Shown in pieces: positions 32,469-39,472 of a stretch of 46,243 nucleotides of DNA. Numbering within the stretch: the stretch's first letter is position 1; each line of letters opens with the position of its first letter. The position numbers and the translations under genes were made by a program. The stretch is from assembly GCF_020073815.1 (NCBI RefSeq), contig NZ_JAIQZJ010000024.1, positions 1-46,243 on the forward strand, given 5' to 3'. The notes beneath the pieces were generated by a model, which worked only from the letters and a program-made list of their open reading frames with translations, was not told the origin of the DNA and made no database searches. This DNA is from Nocardioides mangrovi (GTDB taxonomy: Bacteria > Actinomycetota > Actinomycetes > Propionibacteriales > Nocardioidaceae).

Positions 32469-33166
32469 GCCGGGACCTTCTCTCGCAGGGTGGGTTCGGC
32501 CTCGTCGGAGGTGGCGCGCCACCAGGTCACGAAGCCGGCGACGCACAGGGCGCCGTAGAAGACGTAGAGGATCGCGCTCGGGTAGTAGGACGAGTGCCAG
32601 AGCAGCGGCACGCCGACCAGGTCGACGCCGATCCAGGCGAGCCAGAAGTCGTTCCAGCCGCGAGCCATCGCGTAGGTCGCGAGCATCGAGCCGACGAAGA
32701 TCCAGGCGTCGCACCAGTAGTACCAGCGCGGGGCGGGCCAGCCGGCGCCGACGACGGAGAAGACCCACTGGCAGACCAGGACGCCGGCGGCCGCCGCGAC
32801 GAGGTACGCCGCGCGCTCCCGGGCGGTCGCCCAGCGCGGGTCGATCGCGGGTGCGTCTCCCCCGCCGTGCGCGCGCTTGACCTCCTGCCAGCGGTACCAG
32901 CCGTAGACGCTGGTGACGATGAAGAAGACCTGACGTCCGGCCTGGCCGAAGAGCGGCTGCTGGGCCTGGGCGTCGAAGGTCGCGGCGATGAAGACCGTGA
33001 AGAGCAGGACGTTGCCGACGATGCCGACCGGCCAGGCCCAGACCCGGCGGCGCAGGCCGCCGACCGCGGAGGCGAAGCCGAAGGCGTTGCCGAGGATCTC
33101 GCGCCAGGTGATCGGATGACCCGCGATGGTCAGGTGCGCGTCGTAGAACGAGGTCAGGGCGCTCAT
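32465..33166 (-). CDS. pnuX: PnuC-family vitamin transporter, probable riboflavin importer (PnuX type)
   Basis: 233 residues with about seven membrane helices; PnuC-fold (SWEET-like) motifs such as WPVGIVGNVLLFTVFI, YGWYRWQEVK and YWCDAWIFVGSMLATYAMARGWNDFW. PnuC proteins carry nicotinamide riboside, but FMN-riboswitch-controlled members (PnuX) carry riboflavin. Its place between ribE and ribBA points to riboflavin. Overlaps both neighbours as ATGA. Confidence 0.88.
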   Translation of the reverse strand: MSALTSFYDAHLTIAGHPITWREILGNAFGFASAVGGLRRRVWAWPVGIVGNVLLFTVFIAATFDAQAQQPLFGQAGRQVFFIVTSVYGWYRWQEVKRAHGGGDAPAIDPRWATARERAAYLVAAAAGVLVCQWVFSVVGAGWPAPRWYYWCDAWIFVGSMLATYAMARGWNDFWLAWIGVDLVGVPLLWHSSYYPSAILYVFYGALCVAGFVTWWRATSDEAEPTLREKVPA

Positions 33167-33765
33167 GCGGACTCCTTCGCGAAGGGCAGCAGGCGCTCGA
33201 CGTACTTGGCGATCACGTCGACCTCGAGGTTGACCCGGTCGCCGGGCCGGCGGGTGCCGAGGGTGGTGCGGGCGAGGGTCTCGGGGATCAGGCTGACGGT
33301 GAAGCGGTCCGCGCCGGCCTCGACCACGGTGAGGCTGACGCCGTCGACCGTGATCGAGCCCTTGTCGACGAGGTAGCGGCTGAGCCCGGTCGGGATCTCG
33401 ATCTCGACGACCTCCCAGTGCTCGCTGGGCGTGCGGGAGGCGACGGTGCCGACGCCGTCGACGTGACCCTGGACGATGTGGCCGCCCAGGCGCTTGTCGG
33501 CGGTGACCGCGCGCTCGAGGTTGACCGGGGTGCCGGGGCCGACGCCGAGGAGACTGGTCTTGTCGAGCGTCTCCTGCATGACGTCGGCGGTCCAGGTGTC
33601 GCCGTCGACGGTGGTGACCGTCAGGCAGCAGCCGTTGACCGAGATCGAGTCGCCGAGGTGGACGTCCTCGAGCACGGTGGTGGCGCGGATGCTGAGGCGG
33701 ATCGCGTCGCCCTGGTCCTCCACGGCGGCGACGGTGCCAAGCTCCTCGACGATGCCGGTGAACAT
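33163..33765 (-). CDS. ribE: Riboflavin synthase alpha subunit
   Basis: Dismutates two lumazines to riboflavin. 200 residues as two repeated lumazine-binding barrels. MFTGIVEELGTV is the family start; SVNGCCLTV and SITVDGVSLTVV are equivalent parts of the two halves. GGHIVQGHVDGVGTV is also conserved. ATG at 33765 with a GAGGAGA site, 1 bp after ribD. Confidence 0.97.
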   Translation of the reverse strand: MFTGIVEELGTVAAVEDQGDAIRLSIRATTVLEDVHLGDSISVNGCCLTVTTVDGDTWTADVMQETLDKTSLLGVGPGTPVNLERAVTADKRLGGHIVQGHVDGVGTVASRTPSEHWEVVEIEIPTGLSRYLVDKGSITVDGVSLTVVEAGADRFTVSLIPETLARTTLGTRRPGDRVNLEVDVIAKYVERLLPFAKESA

Positions 33766-33766
33766 G

Positions 33767-34810
33767 TCAGTTCTCCTCAGGGGTGAGCGTGAGTCGGACG
33801 TTGTGCTCGGGGTCACCCGCGAGCACGGTGACGTCGGTGACGCGGGGACGGAACGCGTCGGCGATGGTGGTGATTCCGAGGTCGGCCACGGCGGAGCGAC
33901 CGGCGCCGAGGAGCATGGGCGCGACGTACACGACGATCTCGTCGACCAGGCCGGCCCGCAGGAAGGCCGCGGCGAGAGTCGGCCCGCCCTCGAGGAAGAC
34001 GTGCTGCCGGTCGAGGGCGTGGAGCTGCTCGAGCGCGGTCCGGGGGTCGCGGGTGCGGAGGTGGACCGACTCGGCACCCTGCGAGTACTGGGTGTTGAAG
34101 ATCCGGCGGCCGGGGTCGAGGTCGCGCTCCCCCATGACCGCGCGCAGCGGCTGCACGGCGATCGGCCGGTCGTGCTCGTCGCGCACGGTCAGCAGCGGGT
34201 CGTCGACGGCGACGGTGTTGGTGCCGACCAGCATCACGTCGCAGAGCGCGCGGAGCCGGTGGGTGTCGAGCCGCGCGGCCCGCGAGCTGACCCACCGGCT
34301 GGTGCCGTCGGCGGCGGCGCTGCGGCCGTCGAGGGTGGTCGCGAACTTCCAGGTGACGAACGGGCGGCCGTGCTCGACCGCGAAGGTCCAGATCGTGTTC
34401 AGAAGTCCCGACTCGGTCGCCAGAAGTCCGGACTCGACCTCGACGCCGGCGGCGCGCAGCGTCTCGGCGCCGCCCGCGGCGGCCGGGTTGGGGTCGGCCT
34501 GCGCGAAGACGACGCGGCGTACGCCGGCGGCGACGAGGGCCTGGGCGCACGGGCCGGTGCGGCCGGTGTGGTTGCAGGGCTCGAGGGTGACCACGGCGGT
34601 GGCCCCGCGGGCGCGGTCGCCGGCCTGCGCGAGGGCATCGGCCTCGGCGTGGGGGGTCCCGGCGCCGCGGTGGAAGCCCTCCGCGACGGTCGAGCCGTCG
34701 TCGGCGAGGAGCACGCAGCCGACGCGCGGGTTGGGGCCGAGCGGGACGCCGGGGGTCGCGGCGAGCTCGAGCGCGCGCCGCATGGCGGCCTGCTCGGCGC
34801 TGCTGCTCAT
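33767..34810 (-). CDS. ribD: Bifunctional deaminase/reductase RibD
   Basis: Two riboflavin steps. 347 residues: the cytidine-deaminase-like N-domain has the zinc motifs TPHAEADAL and LEPCNHTGRTGPCAQAL. The DHFR-like reductase domain has RPFVTWKFATTLDGRSAAADGTSRW and VFLEGGPTLAAAFL. A 21-bp approximate tandem repeat (from 34400) encodes ESGLLAT-ESGLLNT between domains. ATG at 34810 follows a GAGAGGG site. First gene after the FMN riboswitch. Confidence 0.96.
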   Translation of the reverse strand: MSSSAEQAAMRRALELAATPGVPLGPNPRVGCVLLADDGSTVAEGFHRGAGTPHAEADALAQAGDRARGATAVVTLEPCNHTGRTGPCAQALVAAGVRRVVFAQADPNPAAAGGAETLRAAGVEVESGLLATESGLLNTIWTFAVEHGRPFVTWKFATTLDGRSAAADGTSRWVSSRAARLDTHRLRALCDVMLVGTNTVAVDDPLLTVRDEHDRPIAVQPLRAVMGERDLDPGRRIFNTQYSQGAESVHLRTRDPRTALEQLHALDRQHVFLEGGPTLAAAFLRAGLVDEIVVYVAPMLLGAGRSAVADLGITTIADAFRPRVTDVTVLAGDPEHNVRLTLTPEEN

Positions 34811-34862
34811 CGCGATGCCCTCTCGGTGTCCGCTCACGGACTCCGGGGCTGGACGGGTCGGG

Positions 34863-34879
34863 CACGTACGACGTACGTG
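34863..34879 (-). promoter_or_regulatory. Hairpin between FMN aptamer and ribD
   Basis: Perfect arms CACGTAC and GTACGTG with a 3-nt loop. It lies after the aptamer and before the ribD ribosome site, so it may be part of the expression platform. A second small hairpin, GTCCG-TGAG-CGGAC, lies closer to the start codon. Confidence 0.45.
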
Positions 34880-34892
34880 GACGACGCCTGCG

Positions 34893-35019
34893 TGCGCTTC
34901 CCATCCGGACTTTGACCGTCGGTCCAGGAATTTCACCTGGTCAACCGGTCACTGGCTGTGACCGGGTCGCGGACTGTTACCGCCGGCTCGGAATTTCACC
35001 GACCCCAGAGCACGCGAGC
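34893..35019 (-). promoter_or_regulatory. FMN riboswitch (RFN element)
   Basis: On the minus strand the RFN blocks are all visible in order: GGGGTCGGTGAAATTCCGA, CCGGCGGT, AGTCCGCGACCC, a variable stem, GGTGAAATTCCTGGACCGAC, GGTCAAAGTCCGGATGGGAAG. The closing stem is GCGTGC/GCGCACG. FMN binding would lower expression of ribD-ribE-pnuX-ribBA-ribH. The mechanism (termination or ribosome-site blocking) is not clear. Confidence 0.95.
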
Positions 35020-35048
35020 TTGATAGCTCGTCGGGTCGAGTGTGCCAC
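35020..35048 (-). promoter_or_regulatory. Promoter of the riboflavin operon
   Basis: Minus strand: -35-like GTGGCA (35048-35043), 17-bp spacer, -10 TATCAA (35025-35020). Predicted start near 35013, at the first base pairs of the FMN aptamer. The -10 lies within a GAGCT/AGCTC inverted repeat. Confidence 0.6.
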
Positions 35049-35078
35049 AGGGCGACGACCGGACGGCCGTGAGCCGTG

Positions 35079-36338
35079 TCACGGAGCGGGATAGGGCGTC
35101 GGCACCGCGACGTGCGGTCCCTCGTGGTCGGGCTCGCGGAGGTCGTCGAGCTCCCTCAGCCGTCGGGGCAGCAGCGATCCGATCGCCAGGACGAGGACGG
35201 CCATGGCGAAGAGGATCGAGGCCGTGCGCACGCCCCAGCCGTCGATCGCGGGGCCGGCGAGCAGGAGGCCGACCGGGCCGGCGGCGTACGTCGCCGAGGT
35301 GATCACCCCGATCACCCGGCCCCGCAGCTCCTCCGGGGTGCGCACCTGCATCGCGAGGTCGAGGATCGGCTGGACCGGTCCCCAGAACAGCCCGGTCACC
35401 AGCGCGAGGCCGAGCAGCGCGGGCAGACCGGGCAGGAACCCGAGGCCGAGCAGCGCCAGGCAGGCCATCAGGACGCTGACGACGAACACCCGGTAGCGGC
35501 CGAACCGGCGGACCACGACGGCGGTGGCGAGCGACCCGATGACGCCGCCAACGCTCATCGTGGTGACGACCAGGCCGAGCTGGGCGGGTCGGTCGATGTC
35601 GGTGAAGTGCACGGGCAGGATGACCGACTCGAACGGCAGGTACGCCGCAACGACGAGGCAGACCAGCAGCGTGGTGACCCGCAGGAGCGGCTGCCGCCAC
35701 ACGAACGCCAGACCCTCGACCGTGCCGCGCCAGAGCCCCTCCGGGCGCTCGTGATGGTCGGGCCGGCCGGCGCCGGGCACCCGGAGGAACGCCGTCGCGA
35801 CGACCGACACGGCGAACGCGGCGGCGGTCGCCCAGAGCGCGTTCGAGGCCCCGACCAGGCCGATGAGGAGACCGCCGATGCCGGGGCCGAGGATGTACGC
35901 CGCGCCGTACACCGCCTCGTGGACGCCGTTGGCGCGCTCCCACGCCCAGCCCGCGCGAGTGGCGGCACCGGGGAGCATCGCCTTGCGCGCGGTGTAGCCG
36001 GCCGGGTCGAGGACCGCACCGCCGATGGCCAGGCCGATCAGCCACGTGGCGTCGAGGTGGCCGAGCAGCGCGACCAGAGGGATGCCGGCCGTGCTCAGCC
36101 CGGAGAGGGCGTCGGCGAGCATCGCGACCCGCTTGCGACCGACCATGTCGACCACCGTGCCGACCAGGAGGCTCGCGAACAGGACCGGCACCAGGGTCGC
36201 GGACGCGACCAGCCCGGCGGCGGAGGCGCTGCCGGTGATGTCGAGGACCAGCCACGGCAGCACGACCATGGCGACGCCGTTGCCGACGCCCGAGAGGAGG
36301 TTGCCGACCTGGAGGAGAGCGAACGGTGTGCGGCGCAC
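35079..36338 (-). CDS. MFS transporter (antibiotic-efflux-like)
   Basis: 419 residues with about twelve hydrophobic segments and the MFS motif-A-like loop VDMVGRKRVAMLADALSG. The opening RRTPFALLQVGNLLSGVGNGVAMVVLPWLVLDITGSA is typical of MFS_3/DHA3-type efflux proteins. The start is taken as GTG at 36338, 5 bp after the rpe stop, so it should be co-transcribed with rpe. Substrate unknown. Confidence 0.88.
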   Translation of the reverse strand: MRRTPFALLQVGNLLSGVGNGVAMVVLPWLVLDITGSASAAGLVASATLVPVLFASLLVGTVVDMVGRKRVAMLADALSGLSTAGIPLVALLGHLDATWLIGLAIGGAVLDPAGYTARKAMLPGAATRAGWAWERANGVHEAVYGAAYILGPGIGGLLIGLVGASNALWATAAAFAVSVVATAFLRVPGAGRPDHHERPEGLWRGTVEGLAFVWRQPLLRVTTLLVCLVVAAYLPFESVILPVHFTDIDRPAQLGLVVTTMSVGGVIGSLATAVVVRRFGRYRVFVVSVLMACLALLGLGFLPGLPALLGLALVTGLFWGPVQPILDLAMQVRTPEELRGRVIGVITSATYAAGPVGLLLAGPAIDGWGVRTASILFAMAVLVLAIGSLLPRRLRELDDLREPDHEGPHVAVPTPYPAP

Positions 36339-36343
36339 CGCCG

Positions 36344-37006
36344 TCAGCCGCGTGCTTGCTCGGCCCTGCCGCGGAGGTCGGCGACCATCCGGTCGGGGTC
36401 CTCGGCGGAGTAGACGGCCGAGCCGGCGACGAAGACGTCGGCACCGGCCTCGGCGCAGCGCTCGATGGTCTCGAGGCTGACCCCGCCGTCGACCTGGAGC
36501 CACGTCTCGACGCCGTGCTTGTCCATCAGCTCGCGGGCGCGGCGGATCTTGGGCAGGCAGAGGTCGAGGAACTTCTGGCCGCCGAAGCCCGGCTCGACGG
36601 TCATGATCAGCACCATGTCGAGCTCGGCGAGGAGGTCCTCGTAGGGGTCGATCGGGGTCGCCGGCTTGAGCGCCATGCTCGCCCGCGCCCCCTTCGCCCG
36701 GATCTCGCGGGCGAGCCGGACGGGCGCCTTCGCGGCCTCGACGTGGAAGGTGACCGATCCGCAGCCGGCCTCGACGTACGCCAGGGCCTCGCGGTCGGCG
36801 TCCTCGATCATCAGGTGGGCGTCGAGCGGCACGTCTGTCGAGCGGGCGAGCGCCTCGACCATGGTCGGCCCGAAGGTCAGGTTGGGCACGAAGTGGTTGT
36901 CCATCACGTCGACGTGCACCCAGTCGGCGCTGCCGATCCGGGCGACCTCCTCCCCCAGCCGCGCGAAGTCGGCGTTGAGGATGCTCGGCGTGATCTGGAT
37001 GGACAC
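36344..37006 (-). CDS. rpe: Ribulose-phosphate 3-epimerase, with a replaced 5' end
   Basis: Pentose-phosphate enzyme, 220 residues, full TIM barrel: PSILNADFARLGEEV, VHVDVMDNHFVPNLTFG, DAHLMIEDADR, MTVEPGFGGQKF, WLQVDGGVS. The GTG at 37006 is preceded by TAGACT 8 nt upstream, which predicts a leaderless mRNA. Codons 3-9 are one copy of a 21-bp direct repeat. The other copy, at 38827-38847, still has an rpe start and promoter attached. The present promoter and first two codons therefore belong to, or border, the inserted cassette. Confidence 0.96.
   Translation of the reverse strand: MSIQITPSILNADFARLGEEVARIGSADWVHVDVMDNHFVPNLTFGPTMVEALARSTDVPLDAHLMIEDADREALAYVEAGCGSVTFHVEAAKAPVRLAREIRAKGARASMALKPATPIDPYEDLLAELDMVLIMTVEPGFGGQKFLDLCLPKIRRARELMDKHGVETWLQVDGGVSLETIERCAEAGADVFVAGSAVYSAEDPDRMVADLRGRAEQARG
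36981..37001. repeat. Left 21-bp direct repeat inside rpe (attachment-like)
   Basis: Forward text starts ATGCTCGGCGTGATC and is identical over 21 bp to 38827-38847. On the minus strand it encodes IQITPSI of the intact enzyme. Flanking bases differ on both sides. Confidence 0.9.
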
Positions 37007-37014
37007 GATCGCGG

Positions 37015-37020
37015 AGTCTA
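37015..37020 (-). promoter_or_regulatory. -10 of the present (cassette-borne) rpe promoter
   Basis: TAGACT on the minus strand, 8 nt before the GTG at 37006, within the cassette side of the junction. Confidence 0.6.
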
Positions 37021-37053
37021 TCGGGGCGATTGTCGGACGATGCGAGCGAGTTG

Positions 37054-37704
37054 CTACGGCCGCCATCCACCAGTCTTGAGCCAATCATCGACGGCAAGCC
37101 ACAACCCCGCCAGCACGTCGTCGACGTGCTGGAGTTTCTTGTCCAGGTCACCGAAGGTCAGTGTGCGGCCAGCCTGAACAACCGTTTCCTCGCCGTGTGC
37201 AACCCGGTTCCGCCTTCCAGCGAGATCCCGAAGGGTCGCAGACTGGATAGGGCTACCGAATGTGTTGCCCTTGAGCCCGAGGACACGCCAGACCGTCGTG
37301 AAGGTGCCGTCGTTTACGGTCTTACCATCGAGGAAAGTGAAACTTTCCGGCCAATCGTCCGTCCCCATTGTGTGAGTGCTGACCAGCTCGATGCGCCTGA
37401 TCAGCCCATTCCGATCCTGAGTAGCGGCTGACTGCCAAGCCCCTTGACTCAGCGCCATCGCAAGGTTCGTATGTAGAACCTCAGGTGTCGTAACGCTTGC
37501 CTGGACTGCACTTCGAAGCTCGTCCGCTAGTTGCCGGACGAGTTCCTCCAAGATCGCCATTACCCAAACGACGCATCCGGCCTTGAAGTGAGCGGTGAGC
37601 CCAGACTTGTCGAAAGAACCGCGCTTGAGCGCCTCTGACTCCTCATGGGCGAGCCTGGTCCTAAGCGAGTCGAGCTCACCACTCGCGTCCGCAATGCACC
37701 GCAT
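37054..37704 (-). CDS. HEPN-domain protein (MAE_28990/RiboL-PSP-like), putative RNase
   Basis: 216 residues, mostly helical. Near residue 165 it has LRDLAGRRNRVAHGE, which fits the HEPN catalytic motif R-x4-H (RNRVAH). The N-terminal helix FKAGCVVWVMAILEELVRQL also suits that fold. HEPN proteins of this type are often RNases in defence or toxin systems. ATG at 37704, 4 bp after the DUF262 stop, so probably co-translated. Lower GC than the flanks. Family assignment is from motif and partner, not from a search. Confidence 0.7.
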   Translation of the reverse strand: MRCIADASGELDSLRTRLAHEESEALKRGSFDKSGLTAHFKAGCVVWVMAILEELVRQLADELRSAVQASVTTPEVLHTNLAMALSQGAWQSAATQDRNGLIRRIELVSTHTMGTDDWPESFTFLDGKTVNDGTFTTVWRVLGLKGNTFGSPIQSATLRDLAGRRNRVAHGEETVVQAGRTLTFGDLDKKLQHVDDVLAGLWLAVDDWLKTGGWRP

Positions 37705-37708
37705 TGGC

Positions 37709-38743
37709 TCAGCTCAGCAATTCCTTGGCTCTCTGGATCCGACCCCGAAGGGCTGCGGTCGTGTTCGTCCCCTTCGTGCTGTGCTTCAGAAGGTCGGGAT
37801 CATTCATCACACGCGCTGGCGTACCACGCGGCTTCTTCTTCTCTTCGAGAAGCTCAGCCGTAGCGACCATCAGCGCCTCGAACTGATTGAGCGGCGTCAG
37901 CGGGTAGTTGCCCTTCAGAGCTGGTCCCTTAAAAATCCCCCACAGCGCGTCCACCGTGTCGTCGAAGAGCTTCCGCCACTTCTTCAGGTCCTTCCCGGCG
38001 CGGTTCTCTTCCATGAAGGTGTTGAGGAACTCAGTAACTCGGCCATCGAAGCGATCGCGTGCGTAGAGATACGCGAAGAACTTCAGTACCTGCTCCTCAC
38101 GAGTTCCATCAGCCTCACTTCCCTTCTGCAGCTTCAGCAGAGTCTTGAACGGCTCGCTATGAGCGGCTTCTCCGATGTACGCGTTGAACGGGCCGCGATA
38201 GATGCACGCTCGGACCTCCTGAGGAGTGAGGACGACGCCGCCGCGATTCAATCGCTCGAAAAGATCGAACCGCACCTCTAGTTGGCTCTTATCGGACAGT
38301 GCAGTGACTCGCAGAGCGCGCCGCAAGAGAGTCACCTGCAGTGAGGTAGGCAAGTCATCGAAAGTCAGCCCGTTGAACGCCGTCAGCTTCTTGAGATCCG
38401 TAAGCTCGAGAGGCTCTGCGTCTTCAGCGATGTGCTCTTGGATCTGTTCCCCGGACCCAGCGAAGTGAATCATGGTCGACACACGCTGCAGTCCATCTAC
38501 CAGTTCCCAGGTGGCGTCGGGGTTCGTGGCAACGAAGAGCGGAGGTACCGGAAGGCCGAGCAGGAGGCTCTCGATCAGCTCGGACTCGCGCTTCGCGTCC
38601 CATCGAAACTGCCGCTGATACTCGGGTGCGATCGCTAGCTCTTGATCTTCAAGCATCCGCAGCAACTCACGCACAGGGATGTCGAAGTGGTCGACGTCGA
38701 CCTTCTGTCGATGCTTGTCGAGTTGCGCTTGGAGCTCGGTCAT
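37709..38743 (-). CDS. DUF262 (GmrS/ParB-like) protein
   Basis: 344 residues. The DUF262 domain spans about 20-240: IPVRELLRMLEDQELAIAPEYQRQFRWDAKRESELIESLLLGLPVPPLFVA, then DGLQRVSTM, the ParB-type DGxQR motif that may bind or hydrolyse NTP. Unlike GmrSD there is no HNH (DUF1524) nuclease domain; the partner HEPN gene may supply the nuclease. ATG at 38743 has GAGG just upstream and TAGGGT 6 nt upstream. A role in phage or foreign-DNA defence is inferred from the pair. Confidence 0.85.
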   Translation of the reverse strand: MTELQAQLDKHRQKVDVDHFDIPVRELLRMLEDQELAIAPEYQRQFRWDAKRESELIESLLLGLPVPPLFVATNPDATWELVDGLQRVSTMIHFAGSGEQIQEHIAEDAEPLELTDLKKLTAFNGLTFDDLPTSLQVTLLRRALRVTALSDKSQLEVRFDLFERLNRGGVVLTPQEVRACIYRGPFNAYIGEAAHSEPFKTLLKLQKGSEADGTREEQVLKFFAYLYARDRFDGRVTEFLNTFMEENRAGKDLKKWRKLFDDTVDALWGIFKGPALKGNYPLTPLNQFEALMVATAELLEEKKKPRGTPARVMNDPDLLKHSTKGTNTTAALRGRIQRAKELLS

Positions 38744-38749
38744 GTCCTC

Positions 38750-38755
38750 ACCCTA
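38750..38755 (-). promoter_or_regulatory. -10 of DUF262 promoter
   Basis: TAGGGT, 6 nt before the ATG at 38743; the intervening GAGGAC also looks like a ribosome site. Confidence 0.45.
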
Positions 38756-38819
38756 TGGGCACGAGCGCCGCCGGACGCATGAAGCCAGACCCGCAATTCG
38801 ATTCGTCTCCCAGCGGTGG

Positions 38820-38855
38820 CTAACGAATGCTCGGCGTGATCTGGATGTGGCCCAC
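38820..38855 (-). pseudogene. Orphaned 5' fragment of rpe
   Basis: Minus strand GTG at 38855 reads MGHIQITPSIR then TAG at 38822-38820. Residues 4-10 match IQITPSI of intact Rpe. A TAGACT -10 (38869-38864) stands 8 nt before this GTG, the same spacing as at the intact gene. Joining this copy to the other repeat restores an open rpe frame with one extra residue. Confidence 0.8.
38827..38847. repeat. Right 21-bp direct repeat (attachment-like)
   Basis: Identical to 36981-37001. It is bordered inward by cassette DNA and outward by the orphaned rpe start. Confidence 0.9.
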
Positions 38856-38878
38856 GGGCGGTCAGTCTAGAGCGCGGC

Positions 38879-38884
38879 TACGGT
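38879..38884 (+). promoter_or_regulatory. -10 of leaderless DUF1801 promoter
   Basis: TACGGT, 6 nt before the GTG at 38891; back-to-back with the orphaned rpe -10 at 38864-38869. Confidence 0.55.
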
Positions 38885-38890
38885 GAGGTC

Positions 38891-39199
38891 GTGGCCACCT
38901 ACGAGGAGCTCCACGACCACGTCCGCGCGCTGGTGCTCGGTGTGGCGCCGGACGCCGAGGAGGGCACGTCGTACGGCATGCCGGCCTGGAAGGTCCGGGG
39001 CAAGCCGCTGCTCGGGCTCAACGAGACGAAGCACCACGTCGGCCTCTACCCCTTCGGGTCGGCGATCGTCGACGCGGTCCGGGACCGGCTCGACGGCTTC
39101 ACCACGACCAAGGGCGGGGTGCAGTGCACTCCGGACCACCCGCTGCCGGACGACGTGATCGTCGAGATGGTGCGGCTGCGACTCGCCGAGATCGGCTAG
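38891..39199 (+). CDS. DUF1801/YdhG-like protein
   Basis: 102 residues. TSYGMPAWKVRGKPLLGLNETKHHVGLYPFGSAIVDAV is the DUF1801 pattern; the family includes frataxin-like iron-binding proteins in Bacillus, but a role here is unproven. GTG start with TACGGT 6 nt upstream. Its TAG stop shares a CTAG with the stop of the convergent zinc-ribbon gene. Confidence 0.85.
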   Translation: MATYEELHDHVRALVLGVAPDAEEGTSYGMPAWKVRGKPLLGLNETKHHVGLYPFGSAIVDAVRDRLDGFTTTKGGVQCTPDHPLPDDVIVEMVRLRLAEIG

Positions 39200-39468
39200 T
39201 CGGCCGACTCCTCGGGACGCCACGTGACGCGGTCACCCATGAACTCGTGCACGAAGCCACACTCGCGGCACACGACGCCGACCGCTGCCCTGTTGAGCCA
39301 GTCGAGCCCCACGTACGTCATGCCGGCGGTGTTGAGGAGCACCTGCCGGTAGGCGAAGAGGCGTCCGTCGCACACCAGGCAGGACAGCTGACGGTCGCCG
39401 ATCCAGGCCGTCGGCCGCGTGCCGTTCGCGTCGCCGAGCGGCTCTGCCGGCTTTCCCAGTCCGGGCAC
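39196..39468 (-). CDS. Small zinc-ribbon-like protein, function unknown
   Basis: 90 residues. Two Cys pairs, CLVC (about 30-33) and CREC (about 68-71), flank a hydrophobic beta-rich middle and could bind one zinc. No enzymatic motif. GTG at 39468 has an AGGAG site 7 nt upstream. It is 4 bp after the LigD-polymerase stop, so likely co-transcribed with it. Confidence 0.75.
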   Translation of the reverse strand: MPGLGKPAEPLGDANGTRPTAWIGDRQLSCLVCDGRLFAYRQVLLNTAGMTYVGLDWLNRAAVGVVCRECGFVHEFMGDRVTWRPEESAD

Positions 39469-39472
39469 GTGC

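Larger units (their letters stand above)
37002..38847. mobile_element. Two-gene cassette inserted in the 5' end of rpe
   Basis: The 1846-bp span (one repeat copy included) lies between direct repeats. It is clearly richer in A/T than its surroundings and carries a HEPN-like and a DUF262 gene. At its rpe end it supplies a promoter (TAGACT), GTG start and one codon that keep rpe in frame. No integrase, transposase or terminal inverted repeat was found, so how it moved is unknown: in trans, decayed, or by homologous exchange. Confidence 0.75.

Noticed and set aside
34400..34441. 21-bp approximate tandem repeat inside ribD
   Set aside because: In frame, and the protein length between domains looks normal, so it may be chance similarity of codons.
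37002..38847. Cassette as an insertion sequence, prophage or integron
   Set aside because: No transposase, integrase, phage gene or terminal inverted repeat is present; only the direct repeats and two cargo genes.
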